Shown piece by piece: positions 21,701 to 32,730 of a stretch of DNA of 64,000 nucleotides. The translations under genes and the position numbers were made by a program. Where the stretch lies: NCBI RefSeq assembly GCF_009870125.1, contig NC_046679.1, forward strand, positions 17,670,001 through 17,734,000, given 5' to 3'. Numbering within the stretch: the first letter of the stretch is position 1; every line of letters begins with the position of its first letter. The stretch is from Drosophila pseudoobscura. Taxonomy: Eukaryota; Arthropoda; Insecta; Diptera; Drosophilidae. Below the pieces are notes generated by a model. That model ran no database searches. It saw nothing but the letters and a program-made list of their open reading frames with translations, and was not told the origin of the DNA.

Positions 21701-23574
21701 GGAGTGCATTCTGCCCTTGATTTATTCTTTGAAACTCCATGTTTTTTCTGACATTTGTAGCTCCAGCTACGATATGCCTTCAATGGGCGGTACTCTGACC
21801 CGTTCCAAGTCGGCTAGCGGTTCCTGTCATCGGTCCATTGCCCTGGAGGGCTGCGCCAGGGGCGATCTAGTCTTCGTCGTGTGGAGCATGCGCCATGCCC
21901 AGTTCATGGTCGTACAGGACTCGCTCACCCTCTACTTTGTCCATGGGGATAGCTTGGCCGGACTCCAGTTGACGCCTCCAAGCACACTCGCTCCGGTTTC
22001 TGGCGCTGCTGACGCCTCCGTGGCCATGCCCGTGCCCATGGCCGTAGCGGATTTGAATCAAATCCCTATGCCTTACTATGCCATTGGTCGAGTTGTGGAC
22101 AAAGAGTATTGCCAGGCGCGAAAGGTAAGTGCCATCAAAGGGCACATGGCCTTCTCATAGGATGACTGCTAATGAATGCGCCCTTTTTGCAGGACGACAA
22201 TCGGTACCGCGTCAGTAGGGGCTCCAAGTTCTATCGGATCAAGCTGGCGCCCATGCCGTCTCGATATGCTTCGCGGCGAGAGCGTTTAGAATGTAAGTAG
22301 CTGTAATCAGAGATGCATTGAAAATGTGCCCCGGAAAACGGTTGAGACTACTTCTACCTATTTGTGGATCGGATATATTCATGCCCGCATTCATCAGGAC
22401 AACGGGTCGGTGATCAGGTATCATATATTTGAGTTCTGGTCAGCGCCTACGGTACAATCCTTACTATTGGGCCTTCGTAATAGTATAATTTTAATTTCGG
22501 CTCGAACATAAAGTTCTTCTTCTCGATTTACTCTGTTTATTCTCGACTTGTCAACTATCGATATCGAACCGAACAGTATTTGTGTACTCCTGCATGCTCC
22601 ACAGAGTCCGAGCGCGTGTTCAGAGGAGTTTTTCGATAGGGTTATTAGGAGCCTCTTAGAAGGCTAAACATGTTGATAAGCTATTTGGAATGGACCTCTT
22701 AAAACAAACATTATGTCTTTTTTGCAGCTCTAGTCTGCTAGGAATGGCAGATCTTGTGCGTTAAATGAATTACTACGAGCCTTTACTTATATGAAATTGT
22801 ATTTTTTCTTCTTCAGCGAGCTCAGCCGCCTCAGCGACAGGCTCAGCACCAGTGGCAGTGGCATCATTGACTCGAGATGCAGTCGATGCGCCAGGCACAT
22901 CCGGCAGCAGTGTCTATCTGGGCTTCAAGCAGCGCACTGTGAGCATCACGAGCGTGAACGAGGAGGACGACGAGTCCGCTTCGTTGCTCAGCGAGCGCTG
23001 TCGCTACATTAGCGTGAGCGAAGAAGATGAACTGCTTGCTGCAGGCGGCACAGCAATGGTAGCAACGGTCCCAACGGTAGCGGCAACAGCATTAGCGGTT
23101 GCAGCGGAAGCAGGGGCAGGAGCAGCAACTCAAGCACAGTCTGTGATAACAGAGCAGCCAACGGCATCGAGCAAACTTAAACTGGATCTACTGTTGGCCT
23201 CTGCTGATATAATAACACAACCCCTAACACAACTACCAGAGCGTCAGGACGAGGCGACTGCACCGCCTGTGGCGCCTGTAGCGCCTGTAGCACCTGTGGC
23301 GGGTCGGAATCCGAATGAAGCAGCGACCGGCGAGTCGGAGGCGACTGCAGATGCGAAGGAGCCACAACCAATTACCATCTATGTGCCCGCAGCTCCGGGA
23401 AAACCTGCGGGTGTTGGGGCGGAGGAGCCTGTTATATCCACTACAGCACCCATAATACCAATGCCGATTGGTACGGCGGCCATAAGCGAGGACTCTGACA
23501 CCGAGTACCGCTCGCTGGAGGGCAGGGAGGACACGGAGGCCGATGCTGATGCCGATTTTCCCATTTCCGAATAG
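18792..23574 (+). CDS. Atg17: autophagy scaffold Atg17 (FIP200/RB1CC1 homologue)
   Basis: Five coding exons: 18792-21691, 21761-22124, 22193-22292 and 22817-23574, preceded by leader sequence in the first from 18585 (four blocks carry coding sequence), giving 1373 residues. Atg17/FIP200 is the large scaffold of the Atg1/ULK1 kinase complex that starts autophagosome formation. The N-terminus MMLYVFHVDVGRMLSFD and the SAGTDTNP motif match FIP200. The middle is coiled coil with KGLEDRL-type and VLPDLCLSH motifs. A poly-Gln run is at about 228-243. The C-terminal claw domain (about 1000-1120) reads GDLVFVVWSMRHAQFMVVQD, KEYCQARK and SKFYRIK. Beyond the claw the fly protein carries a tail of about 250 residues, rich in Ala, Pro, Glu and Thr. 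The 69-base intron 21692-21760 is a multiple of three without stop, so retention would stay in frame. ATG codons at 18792 and 18795 are adjacent; the first is used. Confidence 0.95.
22293..22816 (+). other. last intron of Atg17 with a second acceptor
   Basis: Intron of 524 bases. It contains TATCGATA at 22556-22563 and a strong extra acceptor (CTTTTTTGCAG ending at about 22727) that would add only four codons (SLVC) before a stop, giving a form ending right after the claw domain. Confidence 0.4.
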
Positions 23575-24015
23575 GATACGATAATTGAGAGTAAAATATA
23601 TATAACTACGTACATATATACATATTTATGTACATATATGGCGTGTGTATCTAGGCTAGATCTTTTACTCTATGTAGGAACTGAACCGAACCGAACGTTA
23701 AGCCGGGCCGGGCAGGGCCACAAAACCCTCTACACCGACACCGACAGAACAACATCAAAACCAGCCACTCCCCTAAAACAGCAACGGAAACCAGCAACAG
23801 CAACGTGAAACGCTAGACATACATACTTAAATAATTTAAAGTTTAACAAGTGCAGAATACATATATATTCAAAAGAAAAACAATAACTATAGCAAAAGCT
23901 AAAGCTAAAACGGAAAGCAAATGTTTTATTGTAGTCTACATAATGTACTATAACCTAATCGAAGACTCCTGTAAATGAGTTCGAAGAGGGCCTCTCCCTT
24001 TCTACATACACCACC

Positions 24016-24056
<41 letters not shown>

Positions 24057-24800
24057 CTTGCAATTTTCAAATAAAATTAAGGTACGCTGACAATTACTTT
24101 TAAATCAAAAATTGAACCCAAAACAATTAGTTTTTGGTTTAATGTGATTCTTTTTTGCTTATTTTAGTGCCAAGAATTTTAATTTATAATCACATTGCAT
24201 AGTTCCGTAGCGAGTAAAAATTGATTGGATGACAAAATGATATTTTTATAGGATTTTTCAAGGACCAGAACACACACAAAACACACACACACTCACATGC
24301 TATATATTGGGCTCAGCCCGGAAGAACAAAACACAGTTTTATGCTCAGCTTTCTCTCTTCCTCGACACCCCCTAATAGTGTCTACTTTCTCTCCCCCCTC
24401 TCTATATCTAGGGTGTCTTGATTTTTCGACTTTTTGTAAATAATTAAGAACGGAAATCGACGAATAGTTATTTATGCCTTTATTCATAACCAGGAAACAC
24501 TTGAAAATTACGACAACAATGTAGGATATAAACACATTTATTGGTTTTTGCGTGTTAGGGCGACGATTTTTTAACGCGAATTGTAAATAAACACACACAC
24601 AAAAACTAAATTAAAACTATATATTACTTTAACTATTTAATGAGGAAACGTGTAAGCGATGGTGTAACAAAAGCGGATTGCGAAATTTTCAAGCTTAAAA
24701 AAACAAGTGTAAAAGCGAAAATCAAATAAAAAATGGTAAACATTTGAAAACTACAACTGGAGACTTTTTATTGTCCACTAGGATGGAAGTACAGATATTA
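23575..24800 (+). other. Atg17 3' UTR and polyadenylation signals
   Basis: AT-rich and CA-repeat sequence ((CA)n at about 24024-24054). AATAAA occurs at 24070-24075, 24586-24591 and 24725-24730, so the transcript may have alternative 3' ends. There is no coding signal. Confidence 0.5.
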
Positions 24801-26846
24801 TCTACCGTATTCATATTCCATAATTCCTTTAAAATAAGAATCTAAGTTTGGCTAATTCTGGCATCTGTTAGTGGAGTATCTTTAAGAACTGTAGAGCAAA
24901 TGACGCACTGATTCCTCAGGTGGAACAAAAATTCCTTAAATGGAGTGTTACTGAATTTCAACATTATTCGACTGAATTGTATATAACGATTTGGTACAGC
25001 CATGTCTTTTCGTTTTGAATGTATCAGTGTAAAATTCAATAAAATTATATTCATGCGAATGGGCTTCAGAAATTGTATGTTTGATTCGTCCCGATGAGCA
25101 AGCTGTTCTGTTGGTGATTTAATTTGACTCATATTTTAATTTGAGCGCATGATAACGGTAACAATTCTTTGTCTATTGCGGCAATCAGCACTTTCGGATT
25201 AGCGAAATATTCAATATCTGCCACCTACTCGAATGCGAGACGAAGGAACGAATAGGATGTAAATGCTCGATGTAACTGTTGTCGTTGCCTGTAATTTTCT
25301 ATTCCAATTGTCGTTTATGATTAAATCACATTATCGGTATCTTTGTGGATTCGTCAGTTCTTTCTGCTCTACTATTTCGCATGTTCGCATGTTCGCCATT
25401 GTTCACTGTAGCACACACTCAAACTGCTGATGAAAATCGGTGCGCAAATATTGGACTTACAAATCCCGATTAGAAAATAGTAGTTGTTGGCTGGAGGGTG
25501 AAAAACATTTAATAACCTGACTCTAATGCCTACTTAATACCCAAAAAAAATTGTATATAAATCGGTCGAACCGTTCGAGAGGAGTATAAAGTGTAGATAT
25601 GAATGCCTAAACGAATCAAAATGGAATTACCATATGATAATCATAGGATCTATAAGATCGGTCCATCTGGATGGGTATTAAAAGCAGTTATTATTTTTTA
25701 GTGGGACTCTTCAAGTCCGCCCTTGTTGCTTGTTCTCGATATGAATTTATTATTTGGGTCCATTTATACAAAAATAATTTATTAATTGTAGGTATATTTT
25801 AAATACAAAATTAAACATATAGATACAATATGAGAATAGGCTTAGGATAGGGATAGAGTTTGATATATTGTTGTATTGCGAGCAAACTAAACTTCCGCTC
25901 CGAATCGATGGGGGATTTTTGCATAGAACGTGGACCACTGGACACTGGTTCCCTATAAAGACGAGCTGAATTGCGCTTTGTCATGACTCGCAATTCGCGA
26001 ATAATTATATAAGCTGAATTATTAATTGCACATTCTCCAAAGCTAATTGGCGGAGGGATCTATCTCACATGAACATCTGGGCTGCGCTAGCGTGGTGAAT
26101 AGCCTTTTAATTTTAATAATTGGTTAGGCCGGTACGAGAACCCATATAAAAGTATACATATGTACATATCCGATATGAGGAGCATTGCTGCATCAGTCTC
26201 CGTTATAGAAGGGGGGCATAATACAATACATCCCGTCTGATTTGATATTTGATATCTATATCTAATTAGGGTAGTTTTCGAGTAGCTGCATATGATAATG
26301 CATGTGGGTTGTTATGGTTTTGAGAGCTCGAATACCGTTGCAGATCGCGGGTAGATTCGAATATTCTAGATATTGGTCTAGATACCACAAAGCACTCTAC
26401 ATGGTTTTGAATGTATTTTGTAGCTTGCAAATCGACCATATACGAGCGCTTCTCAAGGTTAAACTTGGCTTCCTTTAATTGAATTAAATATTAGTTCTTA
26501 GTGCCTTAGTATGTATGTAAATCTGCAAGGGTATCTTCACTTCGAGGTGTGTCCCGAAGGTGCACTTTACTGGTTCCGATTATCGCTGCTTTCTCGCATG
26601 TCTGGGCCACATCACGCGGAGTCTGTGCACGACTAGTGATTGGCTGTGGCTGTGCATATAACGGTTGGCTGGCCACCGCCACCTGGCCACAACTTCATTA
26701 GGCTCATAAATAATTAAGCGTTAAATATGCTCCAGTTATTAATTGCCAACATCTCGTCCATCCATCCATCTATACTCCCTGCTTGACTGCCTCTGCCTGC
26801 CTAGCTGGCACAACCTTCCTGGCTGGCTGGCGTTGATCCCCTTCCA
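24801..26846. other. intergenic between Atg17 and Rab23
   Basis: Mostly AT-rich. It holds a 96-codon ATG-started minus frame at 25132-24842 that I do not recognise. The part next to 26846 should be the Rab23 3' UTR. No other gene is seen. Confidence 0.4.
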
Positions 26847-28007
26847 TTACAAGATGCCGCACTTCTTGAGAACTATTTTGCGCTTTCGCGCCGCACTGGA
26901 CCCGCTGCCCTTTTTGGCCGGGCGGAGCACAATGGTGCCGCTGCTGGACTTGGTGAAGGTCGGGCTGAAGGCGCTGATTGTGGGCGTGCTGTTGTAGGGC
27001 GGATGGTTGGACGAGTGCTGCTGGCTGCCGGTCTGGTCGTAGCTCTGAGTCATCAGCTGATGGCACTTGGTAGCTAGGTAGCGGAACACGGAGGCCACAT
27101 TGATATCCTCCTTTACGGACGTGCGTATCAGACGGCAGTTGAGCACCTTCGCCAGTGTCTCCACCTCGTCGGCAGTGACTACGGCCTGCTCGATCAGATC
27201 AATCTTGTTCTGCACAATCACCGTGGGTATCTCGTTGCACTCGTTCTCCACCTTGCGCTTCCAGTCCTTGATAGCTTCGAACGAGGCCCGATCAGTCGTG
27301 GAGAACACGAGCACTGAAGCCTGTGCCCCCCGGTAATAAGCCTTCGTTATGCAGTCGAATTCCTCCTGCCCGGCTGTGTCCCACAGCATTATGCGTACAT
27401 CTTCCCCATCGATCTCGATCTGCCTCTCCAGGAAGTCCACTCCGATTGTCTTCTTGTAGTCCTTGGTGAATATGCCCTTGCAGTAGCGCTGGATCATCGA
27501 GGACTTGCCAACGCCGCCGTTTCCAACAATTACCTGCGAATAGAGAATGCGTTTTTAAAATTTCGTTCCAACGTTCTTGTGGTTCGTTCTTCTAGCCGGG
27601 GGCCATTCTTTTGCCCATTCTGATTACCAGAGCCCCCACCAGATCACTTGCGCTTGTATTGAAGTAATTAACCGAAGCCCAATGTACATATGTACATACA
27701 TACATTTTGTTACAATCGACGCAAATAATTAGGAATGAATCAGCATTGGAGCATTGGAGAGGCTCATAATTGCACAGATTATGGCTCAGATCAGACCCAG
27801 GGGCAGGGGCAGCCTCGCGATTCCAGGCCTGATCTCTCCGCAGGTGAGGTGTGGTTGCATCATAACAGCCTTGCAGCAGAAACTTACCACTTTGATGGCC
27901 AGCTCGATATCATCTTCGCGCATGTTGGTGTAGTTGTACTGCGACTGGGAGTGGGACTGCAGAACAGTCGCAGCAGCACCGCCGGTGGCCGTTTGGATGA
28001 GACGCAT
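26847..28007 (-). CDS. Rab23: small GTPase Rab23
   Basis: Two minus-strand coding exons, 28007-27888 and 27533-26847, giving 268 residues. Rab23 is a membrane-traffic GTPase; in Drosophila it acts in planar cell polarity and hair formation, in vertebrates in Hedgehog signalling and cilia. Visible features are an N-terminal extension of about 35 residues (Gln/Ser/Tyr-rich), then NMREDDIELAIKVV, P-loop GNGGVGKSS (44-52), DTAGQEEFD (from 92), NKID (149-152) and TSVKED. The C-terminal tail is rich in Ser/Thr and Lys and ends CGIL, a CaaX-type prenylation motif instead of the double cysteine of most Rabs, as in vertebrate Rab23. The first methionine at 28007 has no in-frame ATG further upstream. 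The 354-base intron falls directly before the P-loop. Confidence 0.97.
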
Positions 28008-31000
28008 GCGGCGGCCGCTTTGTGCCGGCAGGGGGGCCGACGATCGGCCAGGTGTTGCTCCGGTTTGACAGCCGACAATTAGAGCCTAGGAGCTGGCTAG
28101 CAGGCGGCGCACGCAACGGCAATCAGTCGCCGAATATCCAAATGGGCAGGTGCTGGTGCACTTTTAGAGCGGCCAGGTTTTCCGCGGCTTTTCACTTTTC
28201 CACGGCTTTGCGTAACGTCAGCGCCAACCTCGGATTCACTTTCTACGCATTGATTTCACCAAATTCGAACTGTGGAAAGAAGAAAAACCAACTCTTCAGC
28301 AACATTATCCACAAGGAAAAAATAAATTCAAAAGTTTTCTTTCATTTTCACATTAACCGGTTTTCAGCGCAGTTTTCTCGTTTCTCGTTTCTTTTTCTTT
28401 TGCTTTATTATTATTATTATATTTCTTTTTTGGTTTTTTTTTCCTTCCTGCCCGGAGGTAGCCGAGTGTACGAGTGCGGCTTCTAACCAGACGCAACCCG
28501 AGCACGCAGGGGCAGTCGGTTACGTTGCCCGATTGTCGCCCGACTACAGGTGCTTCGAGACACCTCACGCACCGACCGCGCACTAGTCGTGCTGCTCCAC
28601 TGGTGGGGCAGATCGGAGATCGGAGGTGGCGCAGTGGGGCGCGGTGCAGAGCGACGCGTAGAGCATTGCATGGAATGGAATTAGTATTCGCATTAGCGCG
28701 TGCTTATGAATTCTTTGAAAACCGGGTGTTTGTTGTTGGCTTTCTGCTGTATTCACATTTACAGTTTTAGCCCCTGCCCGTGCCCCTGCCTTTGCCTCTA
28801 CCGGTGCTGTGGGCGGACGGAGTGAAATACGTGAGGGTCTTGTCTCGGCTGCCCAGAATAGAATTTGAGTGTTAATATATTCCAGCAAACAATGGAGATA
28901 TTTGTATGGAAGATGTATGTATTTGTATGTGAAGATGGCCCAGGCAGAGTTGGAAGAGCGTATGTATGTCTTTAATAGCTCAAATTTCTCTGTAGGTCGA
29001 GAAGTCAATATATCATAAAATATGATGAATATACTCGTATAACTAAGAATAGAGTTCTCAACTCAAAACATCCAAAAAGCACTTTGCATCTACATATACA
29101 TACATACATACATATGTAGTTGAAGCTGTCGTTCATTGAAGATAAGAAATCATAAGTAGATAATGAAGATGAATCGATGAAGATAGGAATATCATACAAC
29201 TGTTGTTATCATCCATTTCCCATTCATTAATCTATCCCCTGGAGGATAGAGACCTTCTTTATCAGTCACATTCCATCTTACACTCGACCTGGTCACACCG
29301 GATTGGCGAGCAGATGTTTTTTCCACTCGACTCCCGAATACTACTTCGACCCACTGTGCAACCTTTGCCGCCTTTCGCCCGTTCTAATTATATTACTGTA
29401 ACCATTCTTTTGCTCCATCTCCATCTCAGAGGGTCAAGCCGTTGTCGTTATTGTCTATTGTTACTCGTATGCTAATTAAGGCCAACAGCAGAGCAGCAGT
29501 GTCAGGGCTATGGATTCAGTTCAATAGGCATGTGTGTGGGCCAGAAAAGAGCAGCGAAGCTGTCGAGGCTTGACACAAAATCCAAATGTGAATGTGCATG
29601 TGTGTGTGTGGTGTGTGGTGTCTGTGTGGGTGGAAGGTAAAAGAACTGCACGCAGGCGCAGGGGATACTTTCCGTTCCACACATGAACATAACATAATTA
29701 TGTATGTACGATTGGATGCAGCACAAATTACAAATAATGCACATCAAGTGCACAATTTCCACTCTCTTCCATCGGTCAGAGAATGGGTATGTGCAATTAT
29801 TCTAAAATTTTCGCACAAAGTAATAGATAAAGTTGCCGTTTCTTCTTGGCCAGCCATTGTCGCTGTTGTTCTTCTCTGTTTCTGTTCTGCTCTTCTCTGC
29901 TCTGTTCTATTCTATTCTGTTCTGTGTGGAATGTGGACTCTAACTTGTCCATTTAAGTACACAACAACAACAACATTGGTGCACACACATGACTGCACCG
30001 CACACACACACACCGACACAATTGGCACTTGCTGCTGCTTCGGCCACTGCAGTGGCAGCTAGAAGCGCAACGAATTTTCTCGCTCTTTGTCTGTGAGCAC
30101 CACAAGTGTCTGTGGCCTGCATGAGTGTGTGTGTACGTGTGTGAGAGTGGGGAAAATTATGCAAATGCTGTTGTTGGTGTTGTTGTTTTTGTCTGCTGCG
30201 CTACTTAAATCAATTACGACCGCAGATTCATCATTATTTAAATTGTGTTTAAACAGTCACTCGCGCACTAACGGTACCACTCTGCCAATCCGATCCGACG
30301 CGACAACTGCCTCTTGCGTTTTTCTTTCCATATGTATCTCTTTAGTGACTTTTCTCACTAAATCTAAAACACTCGGCTGGAGGGAGCCTCTCTCGGGTTT
30401 ATTGTTTCTGTTTTCTGGGTGAGAAATAAACGAAAAGAAGTCGAGATATTACAACAAGGTATGCGCGAATGCGAAAACACGAATTTCACAGCGAAGTAAA
30501 AAGCATAAAAACAACACGTTTGGGACCGCCGACTCCAACTCTGGCTTTAGCCCTGTCTCCAGCTCTTTTACTACTATATGGCCATGACAACGCGTGCGAA
30601 GCGCATTAATTAAGCCTCGGAGCGAGCTGGAGCTATGGATGGCTTGGGGTTCAGTTTTAAAAGTGACCCGTAGTGAAAGTCTCTTCTTCTAGCACGCACA
30701 CAACACAAAAATCAACACACGATCAATGGCTGGCTTAGGGCGCCACGGAGAATCAGAGAGACGAGACTGCGGGGAAAACGTTAAGTTGACAGCGCACGCG
30801 CACCTGTTGCTTAGCGAGTTTCAGCTTAAATGAATAGGTGGCTTCGCTTACCTTACCTTACAAGAGGCTTTGAGCCAAGACGTGCCACGGTAAGGCGATG
30901 GCTTAAACGACCAGGGCTGGCAAAACGAAAAGAAAATAAATTCAAATTGAAAAGTAGCAAGGCAATAGTTATTACATGGAATTAGTATCAGTGCGACCGC

Positions 31001-31015
31001 GGATTTATCGATAAA

Positions 31016-31023
31016 ATATTCCG
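31016..31023. promoter_or_regulatory. DRE box (TATCGATA) upstream of the plx region
   Basis: Perfect TATCGATA inside TTATCGATAA, followed by repeated TATACCG motifs (about 31050-31085). It may mark a promoter, but which gene it serves is not clear. Confidence 0.4.
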
Positions 31024-31093
31024 TCCGACCCTAAGAAATATATCGAAACATACCGCCTCATTTTCGAAATATACCGTAAATATACTGACGAAT

Positions 31094-31166
31094 TGATGTT
31101 CTATCACTAACCATACAGTATAACAATACAGTATAACAATAATGTATGGTTAGTGATAGAACATCA
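31094..31166. repeat. perfect inverted repeat with 24-base arms
   Basis: Arms 31094-31117 and 31143-31166 are exact complements. The 25-base loop carries a repeated GTATAACAATA unit. Confidence 0.9.
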
Positions 31167-31615
31167 TGAAACTCGCTAATATTAAAGTCTTTCAAGGATA
31201 CCGTGATTACTTACTTTTTGTATGAGACTATAAGTGTCGTGTCACATGCTTAATCATGTATTAAATCATGTCGCCGAGCCGAAAAGAAAGTGTCGCCGCT
31301 GCTGCTGCTACCCGTACCTCGTCCGCCATCAACAATGGCACAGAAGAAGTCCATATTATTTAAAAGAACATGACTTTCAATATTATGATAACAAAAATCA
31401 AAAACGTTAATGTACATTTGATTAATATTTAAATATTCTAGGGCTGGCGCGCAAACATCGACGATTTCCAACACTGCTCAAGCGAATGGCAAAATGAAGA
31501 AGAAGAAGCAAACAGCTGTTTTGCAATCGGAGCAACGACGCGCATTTGTTCAATTTTTTCCCAACTTTTGTCTATTTAATGTGATGAAGTAAATGCAGAA
31601 TAAAGATGAATGCAA

Positions 31616-31828
31616 TTAAATGAGATCGGAAAAGCGAGAAAGTAGTGCCGCGAATAAACTTATCTCAATGTCATGCAGGCGCTTGCGCAGTGCGTCCTCC
31701 TCGACGGTCGGCAGGACGAAGGACGCAGGAGAACTGTCAAAGTCGTAGAGCAAAGAGCAATCGAATCGAAGCCGTGCAAGGAAGTAGAACTTGTCTGCGG
31801 ACTTTCCCGTGTTCATTTCTATATTCAT
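31616..31828 (-). CDS. possible unrecognised small gene or exon (70 codons)
   Basis: A minus-strand ATG at 31828 in good context (ACA before ATG) opens 70 codons. It begins MNIEMNTGKSADKFYFLARL and then continues with an acidic stretch and EEDALRKRLHDIE. Third positions are mostly G or C up to that point and become AT-rich afterwards, as if an exon ended there. The expected donor reads GAG|ATAAGT, with A where G is normal. A second coding-like patch lies at about 31363-31250 on the same strand (MDFFCAIVDGGRGTG, then stop). I know no homologue. It could be a small two-exon gene, a decayed gene, or chance. Confidence 0.35.
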   Translation of the reverse strand: MNIEMNTGKSADKFYFLARLRFDCSLLYDFDSSPASFVLPTVEEDALRKRLHDIEISLFAALLSRFSDLI

Positions 31829-32677
31829 TGTTGCAAATCGCTCGCGAGTCTGTGCCTGTGTGTTTGGACACAAAAGCATACCAACACAGAGGCAAGAAAG
31901 TAAACTATTGGTGCGTGTGCCTGTGCGTGTGTGTGTGTGTCTGTGGAAACCATAGAAGAGTAAAAAGTTTATGCAAAAGTAAATTCCAACATTGGCATTT
32001 TTAGGGGTGGACTCTCTCCCAGTCCGTCTTCCTCTCCCTCTCCCCGCCAGCCACACTATACTGCTGCTGCTCCAGGTGGCGACGCCGCTGCCCCGTTTCC
32101 CCGTCTTCCCAATGAACGTGGGGGTGGCTGGTTTTTCCTCCTTCCTCCAACTTCTCCTTTCACCCACTTAGTGCTGCTCTTCTGCCAAGCTCCAGCCCCC
32201 GGCCCCCTCCACCGCCTCTGCGCCTGCCACTGTCTGTGTCCCAGCAAATGTGTGTGCATGAATATGGGGAAACAAAGACGGCGAGTGGCAGAAAAAAAAT
32301 CAATACTGATAGTAAGTTTCGCTGCTCCCCTCGGATGTTAGCCAGGACATCAGCACATACCCCCACATATCTCGTATCGTCTCAGACACACTCAAGTGGC
32401 GCAGTCAGGTGGCTGTTGTCACCCAGCACTCCTTCCCCTCGAGGACACTCCCGCTGGTGACTCATGCAAGACACGAACTTCGAATTCCATCAGCAACTCT
32501 GCCCCTACTGTGGGTCCATTAAATATTGATTCGGACTCTGCTTCCTCCACTCTGCAGACGGCACACGCTACAAAAACGATTAAAAAGCCATTTGCACAGC
32601 AAATAAAACGCAAAACATGTAACTAAATGGTCCGCAACTCGATTGGGCTCACAATTTTAACTCTTTACCGTGCGGCA

Positions 32678-32682
32678 TCAGT
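32678..32682 (+). promoter_or_regulatory. plx: possible initiator (TCAGT) before plx
   Basis: GCATCAGTGCG fits the fly initiator and lies about 50 bases before the ATG at 32731. There is no TATA box. It is only suggestive. Confidence 0.25.
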
Positions 32683-32730
32683 GCGCAGAGTGCAGTAAAA
32701 ATACGTAACACAGCAAAGCAAGGGAGCAAG

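Larger units (their letters stand above)
28008..31600. other. intergenic and probable 5' regions of Rab23
   Basis: A GC-rich patch at 28480-28670 could be a Rab23 promoter or leader on minus. The rest is low-complexity (TG/CA tracts at 29600 and 30000, TCTGT repeats at 29870-29930). A DRE (TATCGATA) is at 31016-31023 and a perfect hairpin at 31094-31166. Short frames near 31250-31500 have coding-like codons but no clear gene model. Confidence 0.4.
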
